Shown: positions 41,701 to 55,151 of the stretch, piece after piece | Layout: every line of letters begins with the position of its first letter | How positions within the stretch are numbered: the stretch's first letter is position 1 | NCBI RefSeq assembly: GCF_024713945.1 | Contig: NC_134678.1 | Coordinates: forward strand, 5,456,001 to 5,520,000 | DNA from: Dermatophagoides farinae | Lineage: Eukaryota > Arthropoda > Arachnida > Sarcoptiformes > Pyroglyphidae | Length of the DNA: 64,000 nt | Direction: 5' to 3' | The notes under the pieces: generated by a model | Database searches by the model: none | The model's input: only the letters and a program-made list of their open reading frames with translations | What the model was told of the DNA's origin: nothing | Made by a program: the position numbers and the translations under genes

Positions 41701-44700
41701 GTCCACCACCTGATAATGGACTTTCTGGACTTAATGCAAATGGCGACGACTGTTGTTCTGGCCTATTTGATGTTTGTGATTGTTGTTGTTGAGAGGCAAT
41801 ATGATTTCTCAATAGACTAGCGCCAATTCTGTCCATGTTATGTCCAGTTTGATTAGCGGTTTGTTGCAATAATGTTGCATTCAATGAATGCGGCCCATTA
41901 AATTGAATATTCTGATTATTATTATGTATTGGTTGATGTTGGATCGAAATTGGTTGCGGTTGTTGTTGATTACTACTGCCGAATGGTGAACTAGAATTCA
42001 TTCCACCACCACCACCACCACCGCCGAACAATTGCAATTGTAGTGGTAAGCTGAATCCTGCTCCTCCAGGTATAATTTGATGATGTGGAGAGTTTGTTGA
42101 ATTTGGAAAATTGATAACCATTGGTTCAGATGCTTGTTGTTGTTGAGCTGAAGGAATGTTTGATGATGATTGTTGATGATCATTAGAATTATTTCCGGCT
42201 GCTGCCGTAACCGTAGATGATGATGAAGATGATGAAGCGAATGTTTGAATTCTAATTCCATTGGAAATGTTTGATGTAGCTGATGTTGTCGGATTCTGTT
42301 GATTATTATTATTATTTGTATTGTTGCTAGATGTCATTGTTGTTGTTGATGATGATTGTTGTTTCGATGTTTGACGCAATTCTTCCTGTAGTAATTGCTC
42401 TTTCATGAGCTGCTGTTTGAAATTTGTTCGCGACATGTTTCATTCGTTTATTATTCTTATTCATACTTATACAATGAAAAACAAAAATGAGTAAAAATCG
42501 ATATCATTACTCAATTTATTGAGAGTATATGTTTATCATGATCAACTCTGTATATATGTGTTGTTTGTGTGATTAGATGATGACGATGATAAGATAGATA
42601 TATATTTCACTTTGATTTTGATATTGAAATCTTCAAGGAACACCAAGAAAAAAAAACATATAGACATATATGAAGATACAAACAGTTTTCAGTGTATAAA
42701 TTTTTCAATAAGCAAAAATTAAATCTTTTTTTTTAATTTATATATAAAAAAAATAAATCTTTTCTCTCAACACGTTCCTTATGAATGAGTATATTTGATC
42801 AATTTTTTTTTTGATTTAATCACTACACAAATCTTCACAATGATTAGTGTTCAATATTGATATTGATTGATATAAATTATGGTGAATGGTGAATGATATT
42901 TTGTATGAATAAAAATTCAAACTATGCAAACTTCAATCGTAAAAAAATCTTGATTGATGATTAATAATGATGATGATGATCGAATAAAACTTTGGAAATT
43001 ATGATGATTTGATCATTTTATTTTTTTTATTTATGTTGAAAATGAAAATATTGAGAAATCATTAAAGATGAACGTTGATTATCCCCCCCACTATTGAATG
43101 AATGAATTAAATCGAATGTGGTGTGATATTCAAAAGTACGGAGAATATATGGAAGATAAAGAAAAAAAAAGAATAAATTATTGTCAGAAAACGATTTTTT
43201 TTTCAAAAAATAAGAAACAATCGATTTTAGAAAGTTATAAAGAATAACACACAAATACACTATTTCTAATCGATTATAATTTACAGATTTCTTCAAAGAA
43301 ATTCACAAAATCACTTGAATGGTGTACATTAATTCTAGCATTAAATAAAAAATTTTGTTTTAACTTTAAAAAAAAATGATTCAACGAACAATAATAAGAA
43401 AAAAATCATTAAAGTAAAACATTATTAATGTAGATTAACATTTGAGGCCTACACATTAATTCTTTTTTCGTACCGGAATTAAATGGAAAAAACCAGAATC
43501 TTATTTCTTATTTAAAAGTTTAAGTTTTTTTTTCTTTCATAGAATGAAGAATAACTTTTTTAACAAAAAAAAAAAAAAAAAAATGTGGATGCGTGTGTGT
43601 GTGTGTGTCGGTGAACAATGAATGAAGGCAAGTCTCGCCAAGTGAATGAATCAGAGCTCAAGTCAGTGAAACAGAAACCAAGTATTTTTTTTTGTGTGTG
43701 TTTTCTTATTTATAACGGGGGTTATACGTTATGAATTAATTAAATCATGACGTCGCATCACTGTGATGCGGAATGAAAGAGAAAATAAACAAACAAATTA
43801 CGTATAGAACAAAGAATGATTAACAACAACTACGATGAAAATAACTAAACGAACCGTAAAAAAAAACATCTAAATGTCTTGTGACATTGGCATCGCACGA
43901 ATATAATGTTTAGAACACACTAATAGCTTAAAAAAATATATATATCAACACATACATTTGGATATACAATTACAATTGGTTAATTGATTCGTAATTTAAA
44001 CGCTTTTCAATCTCTCTATTATTTGTGCGTGTGTGTGTGTGTGTGTGTGTTTATGCAACACAACTTGATTCAAAATGCCACTTCTGCTATTTCATTCTGA
44101 TTTTATTTTATTTTTTATTTTTTTTTTCATTATGCCTACTCTCTCTTTCTCTACCATTCCCTCTTCTTTCCTCTCAGATTAATTGGATCCTAATCGATGC
44201 TATGCCATCCACACCATCATCATCATCATCATCACTATAATAGTATATGAGAAAAGAAAAAAAAATTGAAACAGGATTCGCCATAAATACACTTATATTA
44301 TATTTTATTATATATATTATGGCGCGCCATTTTCTCTTTCTCACTTCAACTATGATATTTTTCTCCATTTGTTGTTGTTGTTGTGTTCTATGTTTATGTT
44401 GTTTATATGTGTGCGGTAAGGATTTCCCTAACCTTGAAAATTTTGTGTAATCGTCGATGTTGTTGTTGTTGTTGATGTTGATGTTGATGTTTTGAGGAAA
44501 AAAATAGTATGTTTGTCTTGATGATGATGATCCTCATGATGATAATGATGATGATGATGATGATACTTTTTGTTGGCATTTTGTTTGTTTATTATGAAAA
44601 AAAATCAACGATAATGGATTTCTAGTACTAATTTTGGTTTTTAAAAGGATTGTAAAATATATTTGTTATTGTACTAAACGATCGGTAATATACTATTGGG

Positions 44701-47700
44701 GTATATATCACCACAAAAACAAAAATTATTTATCATATATTTCACATATTCATAACAAATGACACCGGTATTTCATCCATATGATTACAATAAATAAATG
44801 AATATATAGTTTTATCAATAAGTATAATCATCATCATCATCATATAAAGAAAATCTAATCTTATCATGATTTACGATTAAATCAAAATAATGAACAATGG
44901 AAAATCCCCTCAAAAAAAAGGATTTGAATATATAGAAAATTTAATTCAAGTTTGAAATTAATCTATTTTTCAAAGTACAATATTATAATAATAATAATAA
45001 TGATAAGATTCAGAAATGATTCGATGTTTTGTCGAATCAAATCCGAGTGTTCAAATTCTCATCGAATATATTTTTTTGTTTTGTTTTGTTTTATTTACTA
45101 TCTATCTATTTTGTTAATCAACATTCTATGTATGAATGAAGAATAATATACTGTAAAATAATGTTTTTCTGTAATGTTCGGCATCATTCCGTCCTTGATA
45201 GGTACCACTATATCCTCTTTTTAGAATACAATCTTTTTTTTGTGTTTGTAAGTAGGAAAATAAAAATAAAAAAAAAATATTATTAAGAGAGGCATGTAGT
45301 GTAATCGTTTTGTATGTTTGTATAGAAAAGTTTTCCATGTTTTGAATTTGATCATTCATGTATATATGACGATGATGATGAGAAAAGAGAATCCTTGAGA
45401 ATGGGATTTATATAGAAATAGAGAGAGAGGGAGAAAGTTGTTTATGTGTGTATGTGTCTGTTTGTGAGTGAATTATTATATTTTTATTTTTTTTTCTCAA
45501 TGGATGACAAGCTTGAATCATCAGTTATTCTTATTATTATTCTAGTATAGTGAATAGAACAAAATAAAACAAAAATGAATATACTAGAATCGGATAATAT
45601 GATGCCCAAAAGGCTTTTCTATATTCAAGTAACTTTATATTAGAAAAAAAATAATCAAAATATCACCAAAAACAACAACAACGATTTTTAAAAAAATCGA
45701 CCAACAAACCTCTTTCGTTTCCAAAGAAGGAAATCAATCAAAAATCTCGTTTGAAAACAAAAAGAATTGAATGTATTTGACAACCTGCTGATCAATTTAC
45801 AAACAAACAAATTCTTTCATTGATTTTGAATCTAAAGAATTTGAAGATCACTAATGTTGTTGCTGTTGTTGTCATTGTCGCCGTTTAAGTCGAAATAATT
45901 TCCATTTCCTTAGAATTCAATTCCATTAGACAAAATATCTCATACATTGGTTGGTAATGATGGTGACAGATGAAAAATAAGTTGAAAAGAAAAATCCATT
46001 TTTTATACAAAAAAAAAAAAAAAAAATGAACCAAACTAACCAGTCAACTAGTCTAAAATAATATATAAAACTAAACTATTTGATTATTTGTGTGAGCGGC
46101 GGAAAAAAATCAGTTACAAACGTCATATTCGACCTTCTGATTGTTAGATGGTTGGTGTCGATTGAGTTTGGTTGTTTTCTTTCTCCGTCGTCTCTCCACT
46201 ATTCATAATCTTCTTTCCGTCGTCTTTTTTCTCTTTGTTATCGTCCTACGCACCAGAATCGATAAGAACCAAATTAGTGTATTCTTCAGCTCTCACTATT
46301 TTTTTTTTTTATTTAAGTGAAGCAGAAAATTTGAACATACCGACAACCAACCGTCAAATGCTACTGTCCTATACTAACATAGAAAATCAAGTAGAGGGAA
46401 AAATATTTTTCTCATTTTGTTTTTGGTCCACACTTATAAACTTCCGATTCAAACACACACACACACACAGACAGACACAATCGTTCAATAGTTGACAATC
46501 CTTGAAATATAAATCCTTCACTTTGGTTCACTATACATTATTTCTTTCTTCCGTGAATGAAGATGAAAACATGAAATCATGAAAACAAAATTCTAAATTT
46601 ACTTTCAAAAATAATTTCTCTTGTTTTCCCTCTTGAATAATCCAGAATATTGAAGAAAATAAATGAAAGAGGAACGGCAAAAATTTACCTTGAGCAATTG
46701 AATGCCAATGTCTTCGTTTGTTATTTCAGTTGATCTTTACAAATATATTTTGTCGTCGTTTTCGTTAATGGCTGCCAGGAAATAAAATGATTGATTAAAT
46801 GATAGAAAAAATGAAAAAAAAAATGAAAAGATTCCAACCTATTTCAGAATTATTCAGACAACTCGCTTGCTGTTGCTGTAGTTTTGTAGATACAATTCTA
46901 CGATTAAATTTTTATAATATAAAGAATGTATTGATCCAATATTGATTGTTTGTGAATTTTCAAGACCGAAGGGAAGCCGTAGATGAAAATACAAACATGT
47001 AGCCGATTATACAAACTTTAATAACAAATTATTATTATTATTATAACTATGATGACTATTATAATTAATAGAATTTTCTTTCTTCTTTTCTTTTGGGCTA
47101 GATTATTATTATTTAGTATTTCTGTTATTTTCAATTGAAATCATCTATGACATCATCGATGAAACAAATAATAGAAAAAAATTCGTAGACTTGAAATTGT
47201 CAATGTTGTACCAATTTTTGTTAATAATAATATAATATAATTGTTTCATTTCTTTGGAACACTAAACACACAACACGCACATATGAAGAAAATCCCAATT
47301 AATCAATATATACTGGATTACAATTATATTTAAAAAAAAATACACAATCACAATTGACACAGTGTTGTAGACACAAAAGAAAAATTTACACAATATCTTC
47401 ACAAATCAATTATATTTCACTACTATATGAATGAATTAATGATGATGAAGATGATGATGATGCAATAATCATAATTACCGATCCATAAACAATAATAAAA
47501 ACAATTGTATGTAGGCGTGTTTGAAAGTTTTTTTTTTAATTTGATGGTATGAATATAAAAAATAATTTTCTTCACTGTTGTTTGGGTTCAATTTTTTTTT
47601 TTTTTTTTAGTGAACAAAACGTACACCTAAATCATAGACATTGAAATGAATTTTGTGAAAACACACATTGAATACACGCGAGTGAATTGCAATGAATGAG

Positions 47701-50700
47701 CCATCTAATAAACAGGACTTTTAGCTATTAAAACTAAATGATGATGATAATGACGATGACTATGATGATGATGATGATATTGGATACTGATGGCGACGTT
47801 TTTTTTTAACTTTCTCGTTGATTTCCTTTCTCTTCTTATATTTGCTTCTTTAAGTGTTGATTTTTTTTCTCGTTTCTCCCCTCTTTTCTAAGTATATTAT
47901 CCTATATGTCATTCCAATGTATCATATCCATGCACAATGTACTTTTTTTTGAGGATGATAGTTTTGAAGACGACAACGTTGTTCAATAGGTTTTGATACT
48001 GATCGCTATGGATGATGAACGATGATGATGATGATGATGATATTGGTGCATAATTGTATGTATATACAATATGAGAATTGAAGAAAAAAAAAGAGAGGGA
48101 TTATATATGTACAAAAGCGCACACAGGTTGTTGTCGTCGACGTTTTTGTTGGTTTTGGTATTATTTTTTTTTCTTTTGATTTTGATTGATAAATGGCTGA
48201 TTGTTTTGGAGGTGTTTTGTAACAACACGTCAAAAAAACAATATTTTTTTGGTTGTTATTGTCGACAAAATTATAATTATTACTATGATGATGATGATGA
48301 TAATGATATTTTTTTTTATCACTATCGTGATAACAATGGATCCTATCAATCAATCTAAAATAATATAAAATCTATATGTCTATCTATAATAAGCATAACA
48401 AAAACCCATACATACAAACAATTGGATGATGTTTCAATTTTTTTTTTATTATTCAGTTCACAGTTTTTCTAAACTTTCTTTTTTAGAAAATTAAGAAGAA
48501 AAAAAAAAGAAATAATTAATGTTTCAAATAGTCTCACCGGATTAATTAATTGATTGATTCGAAAAATTTTGGGTTTTTTCTCTGTATGTTGGTTTGTTTG
48601 TTTGAAATGAATCTTATGTTTAAAAATTTCCCGGATCGAAAAAACAAACAAACAAACAAACAAAAATGTCAATGAATGTTTTTGACGTTTTTTATTTGAA
48701 ATGAAATTAAATGGATTTTATTTTTGATCTCGATTTCGTTTTAAATCGTTCTTTCATATTCATGAATGTTGGTTATTCAGAATTATCAATGTTTTTGTTT
48801 TTTTTTTGTTGTTATTGTTGATGTTGTTGTTATTATTGTCGTGCAATGATGCTTGCTTGCTTGCTTGCTTTGTGGAACATGAAACAAGAGAAAAGTTTTT
48901 GCTCTCGATATTGTTTACTTTTGATTTGATGTGTGTGTGTGTGTGTGTGTGTAATGGTATTTTGTTTGTTATCATTGATGCAATGCCTGTAGCTGGTTGA
49001 TTTACTTCAAACAACAACAACAACAACAACAACAAAAAGAATGAACAAGAATTGAATAAAGAACACACACGCACACACTGTGAAACACTGTTAAAGATTC
49101 AATCTCAAAAATAAGCAGCAAAATATCCAACAGGATAAATTTTCGTCGACGTCGTGGTTGTTTTTGTTTTGGTGTGCTGGCTGGTGGTGGTGGTGGCAAA
49201 TTTTTTTGTTTTTGTTTTGTCGAGTTGCAATGTTGATTTTATTTTGGATGCTTGTTTGTACATATATAAAGTATATATATGAAGAAGAAAAAAGATGCCG
49301 AGTATATATGAAAAAAATTCCTCGATATGTTAAGATCGCGGATGGATAAATGCTATGTATAAGAGATGGTTCATTGAAAGAAAGATGGATGTCGATTGTA
49401 TATATGTGTGTGTGTGTGTGTGTTTATATCTTCAATGATATATATATCAATGACGAAAATCCAAAGCGAGCACTAAAAAAAAAAAAATCTTGTATGGCCA
49501 CAAATATATAATAATGATGGAAGCAAAGTATGTGGTTATATAAAAAAGATTGTGTGTGTGTGTTTGTGTATGTGTGTGGTAGCTGTTGCAGCCAAAATAA
49601 ATTTTTCGAAATTTTTTTCTTGAATTTGTTCAATAATTCAGCAAATATCAAAAAAAAAAAAATTTATCAATTAAAATGAATGGATGATGATCATGGTGAA
49701 AAAAAACATTCAAAACAAAATTTTATAAGAGAAAAATTAAGAGAGAATATGTTTGTTTATTATTCTGAGAAAAAAAATGTTGTTTTTCCTTTCTGTGATG
49801 GCGCTGATGATTCAAGAATGCACATCATCATTCAATCATTTATTTTGATAATAACAACAACAACAACAACCAAAAAAAAAAAAAAAAAAAATGAAAACAA
49901 ACTTAATGTATTCACATAACATTGTTAATAATGCCACTACTACATATTGATGTTTTGTTTGTTATTGTTGATGATCCATGGCGTTTATCGACGGCGTCAT
50001 GCTCATTCATTTGAACATCTAATTTTTTACAAAACATTTGGCAAATCTATATATACATATATATAATACACGTTTTTCCTTTCTCTTTCATTTTTTTGAC
50101 TATATAGCGATACGATATTTTTGAATATCTCAAAAAAAAAAAAATTTCGCGCGTAATTTTTTGTCATCTTTCTTGAGTTTATCATTATCCCCTTTTTCAC
50201 CTTTTTTTTCTTCAAAAAAAAAAAAAAAAAAAACGAATATTAAAATCATTCCATTTTTTCCCATTGAATTTCAGACAGCACAACTAATTGTAGTCAATTC
50301 ATCATCGATACCTAGTTATCTTCAATTGAAAAATTATTTCATCGTTGATTTTTTCTATATGAATCATTCAAGTAATGAAAATAATTATCCGGAAGAAAAA
50401 ACATCTACAATTGATAATGAAACAGCTACAACATCTAATATGACCACATCTTCCAATGAAACAGGCCAATGTGCCATAATGATTTTCTATTACAATTGGT
50501 GTCGATTCAGTGCGGCAGCTGCACCACAATTCAATGCACTTGGTCGTCTCTATCCACAGATGTATGTGATGGCCATCGATGCTTATTATCATTATAGGTT
50601 TGTTATAAATAAATAAATCATTGAATTATTAAAAATGATTATTAATCACTAATTGCTGAATTTATATAGTATCACAATTCGTTTCGGTGTTTCGGGTGTA

Positions 50701-51126
50701 CCAAGCATGTATTTCCTTTATAATGGACGTGCTGTAGCCAAATATAATCGTACCGATATCACAATGGATGGTCTTGTTGAATTTATTCGTTCATTAACTT
50801 CATTAGAACCGATAAAACCAAATGTTACCGATCATCATGAAGTTGAAGAAATCAACAATGACGAAGAAAATGTGAATAATGGAAATAAAACATTTTCATA
50901 CGATAGAATTTTCTGGAATATTACTGATAATGATCGTAATGGTCCATTAGTGATACATCTCGAAAATCAGCAAAATTATCTGCTTATATTTTGCTGGAAA
51001 TTTTGCTTAATCGTTTTGTTCTATCATTTTTTTCGTTCAAATTTATTCGCAATGATCAAAGATCATGTTCGAGGAATGTGGAATGAATGGGCACAAACTG
51101 TTCAACATCATGAACATGCCGATTAA
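38703..51126 (+). CDS. TXNDC15: TXNDC15, membrane thioredoxin-domain protein, with an 11-kb intron hosting Mitf
   Basis: ER/ciliary-type single-pass protein with a lumenal thioredoxin fold. Exons: 38703-39020, 50275-50597 and 50670-51126; 365 residues, against about 360 in human. Exon 1 has a hydrophobic signal peptide ([13 protein letters not shown]) and an Asn-rich lumenal stretch with several N-glycosylation sequons. Exons 2-3 carry the fold: [47 protein letters not shown]. The active site is WCRFS, lacking the second cysteine, as in vertebrate TXNDC15. A C-terminal membrane span ([20 protein letters not shown]) and a short tail ending in HHEHAD follow. Joining exon 1 to exon 2 across 11,254 bp rests on matching phase 0, order, signal peptide and length, not on transcripts. 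Exons 2-3 are certain; exon 1 is likely. Confidence 0.85.
39212..39236. repeat. (GT)n microsatellite
   Basis: A perfect GT tract just inside TXNDC15 intron 1, about 190 bp after the donor. Confidence 0.9.
40159..42436 (-). CDS. Mitf: Mitf, MiT/TFE family bHLH-leucine zipper factor (nested gene)
   Basis: Transcription factor of lysosome biogenesis, nutrient sensing and (in some animals) pigment cells. Minus-strand exons 40871-42436 and 40159-40803 (67-bp intron) give 736 residues. The start [20 protein letters not shown] matches the MITF/TFEB N-terminal segment that binds Rag GTPases. [13 protein letters not shown] matches the TFEB Ser211 14-3-3/mTORC1 site. The basic region is [18 protein letters not shown], followed by the HLH ([20 protein letters not shown] ...) and a heptad zipper ([13 protein letters not shown]). 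Long Gln/Asn/Ser/His-rich stretches and a Gly run flank these. Everything through the zipper lies in one exon, unlike the many-exon vertebrate genes. The whole coding region lies antisense inside TXNDC15 intron 1. Upstream noncoding exons are probable (see 46689-46771). Confidence 0.94.
44029..44050. repeat. (GT)11 microsatellite
   Basis: A perfect GT tract in TXNDC15 intron 1, upstream of Mitf. Confidence 0.9.
46689..46771 (-). other. Candidate noncoding 5'UTR exon of Mitf
   Basis: On the minus strand a long pyrimidine tract (poly-T/C, about 46800-46840) leads to TTTCCTGGCAG, followed by 83 nt of mixed-composition sequence without an ATG, then CTCAAG and the donor GTAAATTT. It stands out from the flanking simple sequence. 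It lies 4.25 kb upstream of the Mitf ATG in the same orientation, and a possible acceptor (GTATAAG) sits about 30 bp before that ATG. Inferred only; RNA-seq would decide. Confidence 0.38.
48930..48952. repeat. (TG)n microsatellite
   Basis: A perfect TG tract in TXNDC15 intron 1, with a (GCTT)n run about 70 bp upstream (48850-48870). Confidence 0.9.
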
Positions 51127-52039
51127 TTTGATTTATGATTGATGTATTGATCAATCAAATGATTGATAAATTGATTGATCTTTGAGCTGATTGCCGTTGG
51201 AAATCATTGATCAATCTTTATCAATCGATCATTCAATCGAACCGTAGCGATAAAAGATCAGGATTCAATATTGTGATCATCAATCTATTTGTTTGTTTGC
51301 TTGTTTTAAATATCACATCATCATCAAATAGATTTATTTTTTTTCTGTAAATATTCAAAAATTAAAATATTGAAAAAGAAATTTGTACAAAAACAAAATT
51401 TCTCTTAATTGCTTTCCCACATAACATTAAATCATTCGATTTCATTTTTGGGCTACCCTTTTCTAAAAGTGTTTGATGTTGATAATAAACAAGCGTGATT
51501 CATTCTGATCATTTGACAGGATTGGACTCTCTTTTTGAACATTGGATCGAAATCGATACGGCCATTTTTGTACATTTATTTTATGATCGAATTCGATCGA
51601 TTCGTACATTGCAAAAACAATTTAGCCCATTTTCTCGATTTTTTAAATCTTTTTTCTCATGTCATAGTGCTGCAATCTTTCGGAGGTTTCAATCAATTTT
51701 ATCAAACAACATTTTCAGAGTTCCAAGTTATGTGCGAGCTCATTTTTTTTAATGTTTGTGTATATTTGCACCTTTTTTCGCATCATCATCATCATCCAGA
51801 AATCATCTGTTCAACTTGTCCCATTGATCGTGGTTTTTTAGATTTGTTTTAATTAACATTTGAAATGATTCAAAGTTGATTATCGATCATTGTTGGGACC
51901 AACGGTCGCTGAATCAATGGGACTACATAAATCCATAAATGAAAACAAAACATTAACATCGGAAGCAGCATTTGTATTATAAGGTGATATTTAATTTATA
52001 AATTAGATTTGACTATCAAAACGATTTTGAATGAACAAA
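51127..52039 (+). other. TXNDC15 3' region and TMEM185 upstream region
   Basis: The first 150 bp are rich in GATTGAT / ATCAATC words in both orientations, able to form stems in the TXNDC15 3'UTR. The rest should contain the TMEM185 promoter. A few frames of up to 105 codons match nothing I know. Confidence 0.5.
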
Positions 52040-53614
<1,575 letters not shown>

Positions 53615-53944
53615 TCTCAGATTTATTTTTTTTTTCAAACTCTTCATGTTTAGCAAACTGAAACCTCATATATATTATTTAAGCTGTTAATTATTTAATC
53701 AAATTCTATCATAATTTCCATCAACATCATAGGAGATTTAAAAATTTAGAGCTTGTACAAAAAAAAAACTATTAGAATATTCCAAAAAATGTGTTTTGTA
53801 TAAAAAAAACTTCAATTATTATTTAAACAAAAGTAGTAAAAAATTTTATGTAAATATTATATTTTATTTTGTTTTGCAAACAAAAAAAAAAATTTAGCAA
53901 GTGAAAAATTAACTCAAATAAAAAAAAACATAAACAATGATGAA

Positions 53945-54796
53945 TTAATCTATTCCGGTATCTCCATCGACCGTTTCCTGTAACATAAGAACATGAAGTT
54001 CAGATTTGGGTGTACTACTAACCAATTGATCAATTGAACGATAATTTCCAGGATCTGTAGTAAAAATCTGTATAAATTTTCATTAAAAAATTGATCATAA
54101 TAGAGAAATCGAATACGTTTACCATTTCGATGATACCATCATCGAGAACATTTTCCTCTTCCAAAGTACTAATGAATTCTTTCATTTTCGGTTTATTCTT
54201 CTTATTAGTCAACACTCTCAATTTCATTTGTGCTCGTTCAATCTGAATGACTTTTTTCAGCTGTGGTATTATCTCCAATGCTTGTTGTTTGGATGTTCGA
54301 TTTTGTTTAACCGATACATGTATCTGTCGCATTGATTTTTCAATCATTCCAACTGGATATGGTCGTTTTGTTTCTGGATTAACGCATTTATCCGCAATGA
54401 TTGTAGCGATATCTTTGAATGTAGATTCCAACTGATGTTGACGTTCTTTTTCACTCACTTGTAATTCACCTCTATTCAAGATTTCCAAGCAACATTTCAT
54501 GTGATCATCGGTTTGAAAACATTTAATTAGATCTTCTTTTTTAGCCACTTGTCCTTTCGATACATTGACAAATACTACTGGTGTTTGTAAAACTTCATCT
54601 ATATCTTTTTCACTAGATAAAACGAAAAAAAATCAATCATTCAAGTAAGAACAAGTCAAAATAAATTTTACATTTTTTCACGATAAGAAATGACTTTATT
54701 TTTATAACATGCAATCTCAAAACGTTGGCCGCATTTTTTCATTCGAACAATGGCCACGTTTGTTAGTCGTTGTTGATTAGTAGGAGTTTTGATCAT
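53945..54796 (-). CDS. SBDS: SBDS ribosome maturation protein
   Basis: Works with the GTPase EFL1 to release eIF6 from nascent 60S subunits. Minus-strand exons: 54672-54796, 54123-54612 and 53945-54067; 245 residues (human 250). The N-terminus [20 protein letters not shown] and [11 protein letters not shown], the middle [12 protein letters not shown] and [20 protein letters not shown], and [19 protein letters not shown] are all hallmark SBDS sequence. The C-terminal ferredoxin-like domain runs to [14 protein letters not shown]. The human Gly63 equivalent region is not exceptional. It is divergent from UBFD1 (355 bp between ATGs) and convergent with TMEM185. Confidence 0.96.
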
Positions 54797-55151
54797 CTTT
54801 TTTACGGTAAATATAATTCCAATTGAAGTCAATAACTTCTAATGATGATGGTGATGGAGAAATCACCAATTCAAATATGCGTGCTCGTTTTTTCCAACTT
54901 TACGCCGTCCACTCATTTAAAGAATTTTGTATCGTCATTTATGAATGAAGTTCGTTATTGAAAAAAAAAATCTTTCAGATCACTGTTTGTTCGTCGTAAT
55001 ATATTTGCTTCAATATTGAAGAAACATTAATGTTTTGTTTTGTAGTCAGCAATAACAGCTGCTTTGTTAACGATAATTAATTTATTTTTAAAATATAAGC
55101 TTATTTCTCGAAAGTAATCTGATTCTAAAATATATATTGTCAATTGAAAAA
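54797..55151. promoter_or_regulatory. Bidirectional promoter region, SBDS / UBFD1
   Basis: 355 bp between divergent ATGs. Both genes are housekeeping. Possible 5'UTR introns are not excluded. Confidence 0.55.

Larger units (their letters stand above)
42437..50274. other. Rest of TXNDC15 intron 1, upstream of Mitf
   Basis: 7.8 kb that is intron for TXNDC15 on the plus strand and 5' flank or 5'UTR intron for Mitf on the minus strand. It contains poly-A/T, GT and GAT tracts, two short perfect palindromes (43754-43770, 44319-44330) and one candidate Mitf exon (46689-46771). No other coding sequence is supported. Confidence 0.65.

Noticed and set aside
41568-42261. Frames in other phases over the Mitf exon
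   Set aside because: They are shadows of the Gln/Asn/Ser-rich coding strand, made open by CAA/AAT/GAT codon repeats.
51495-51852. Two overlapping frames of 85 and 105 codons between TXNDC15 and TMEM185
   Set aside because: No similarity that I recognise, no splice or start support, and a His run from (CAT)n.
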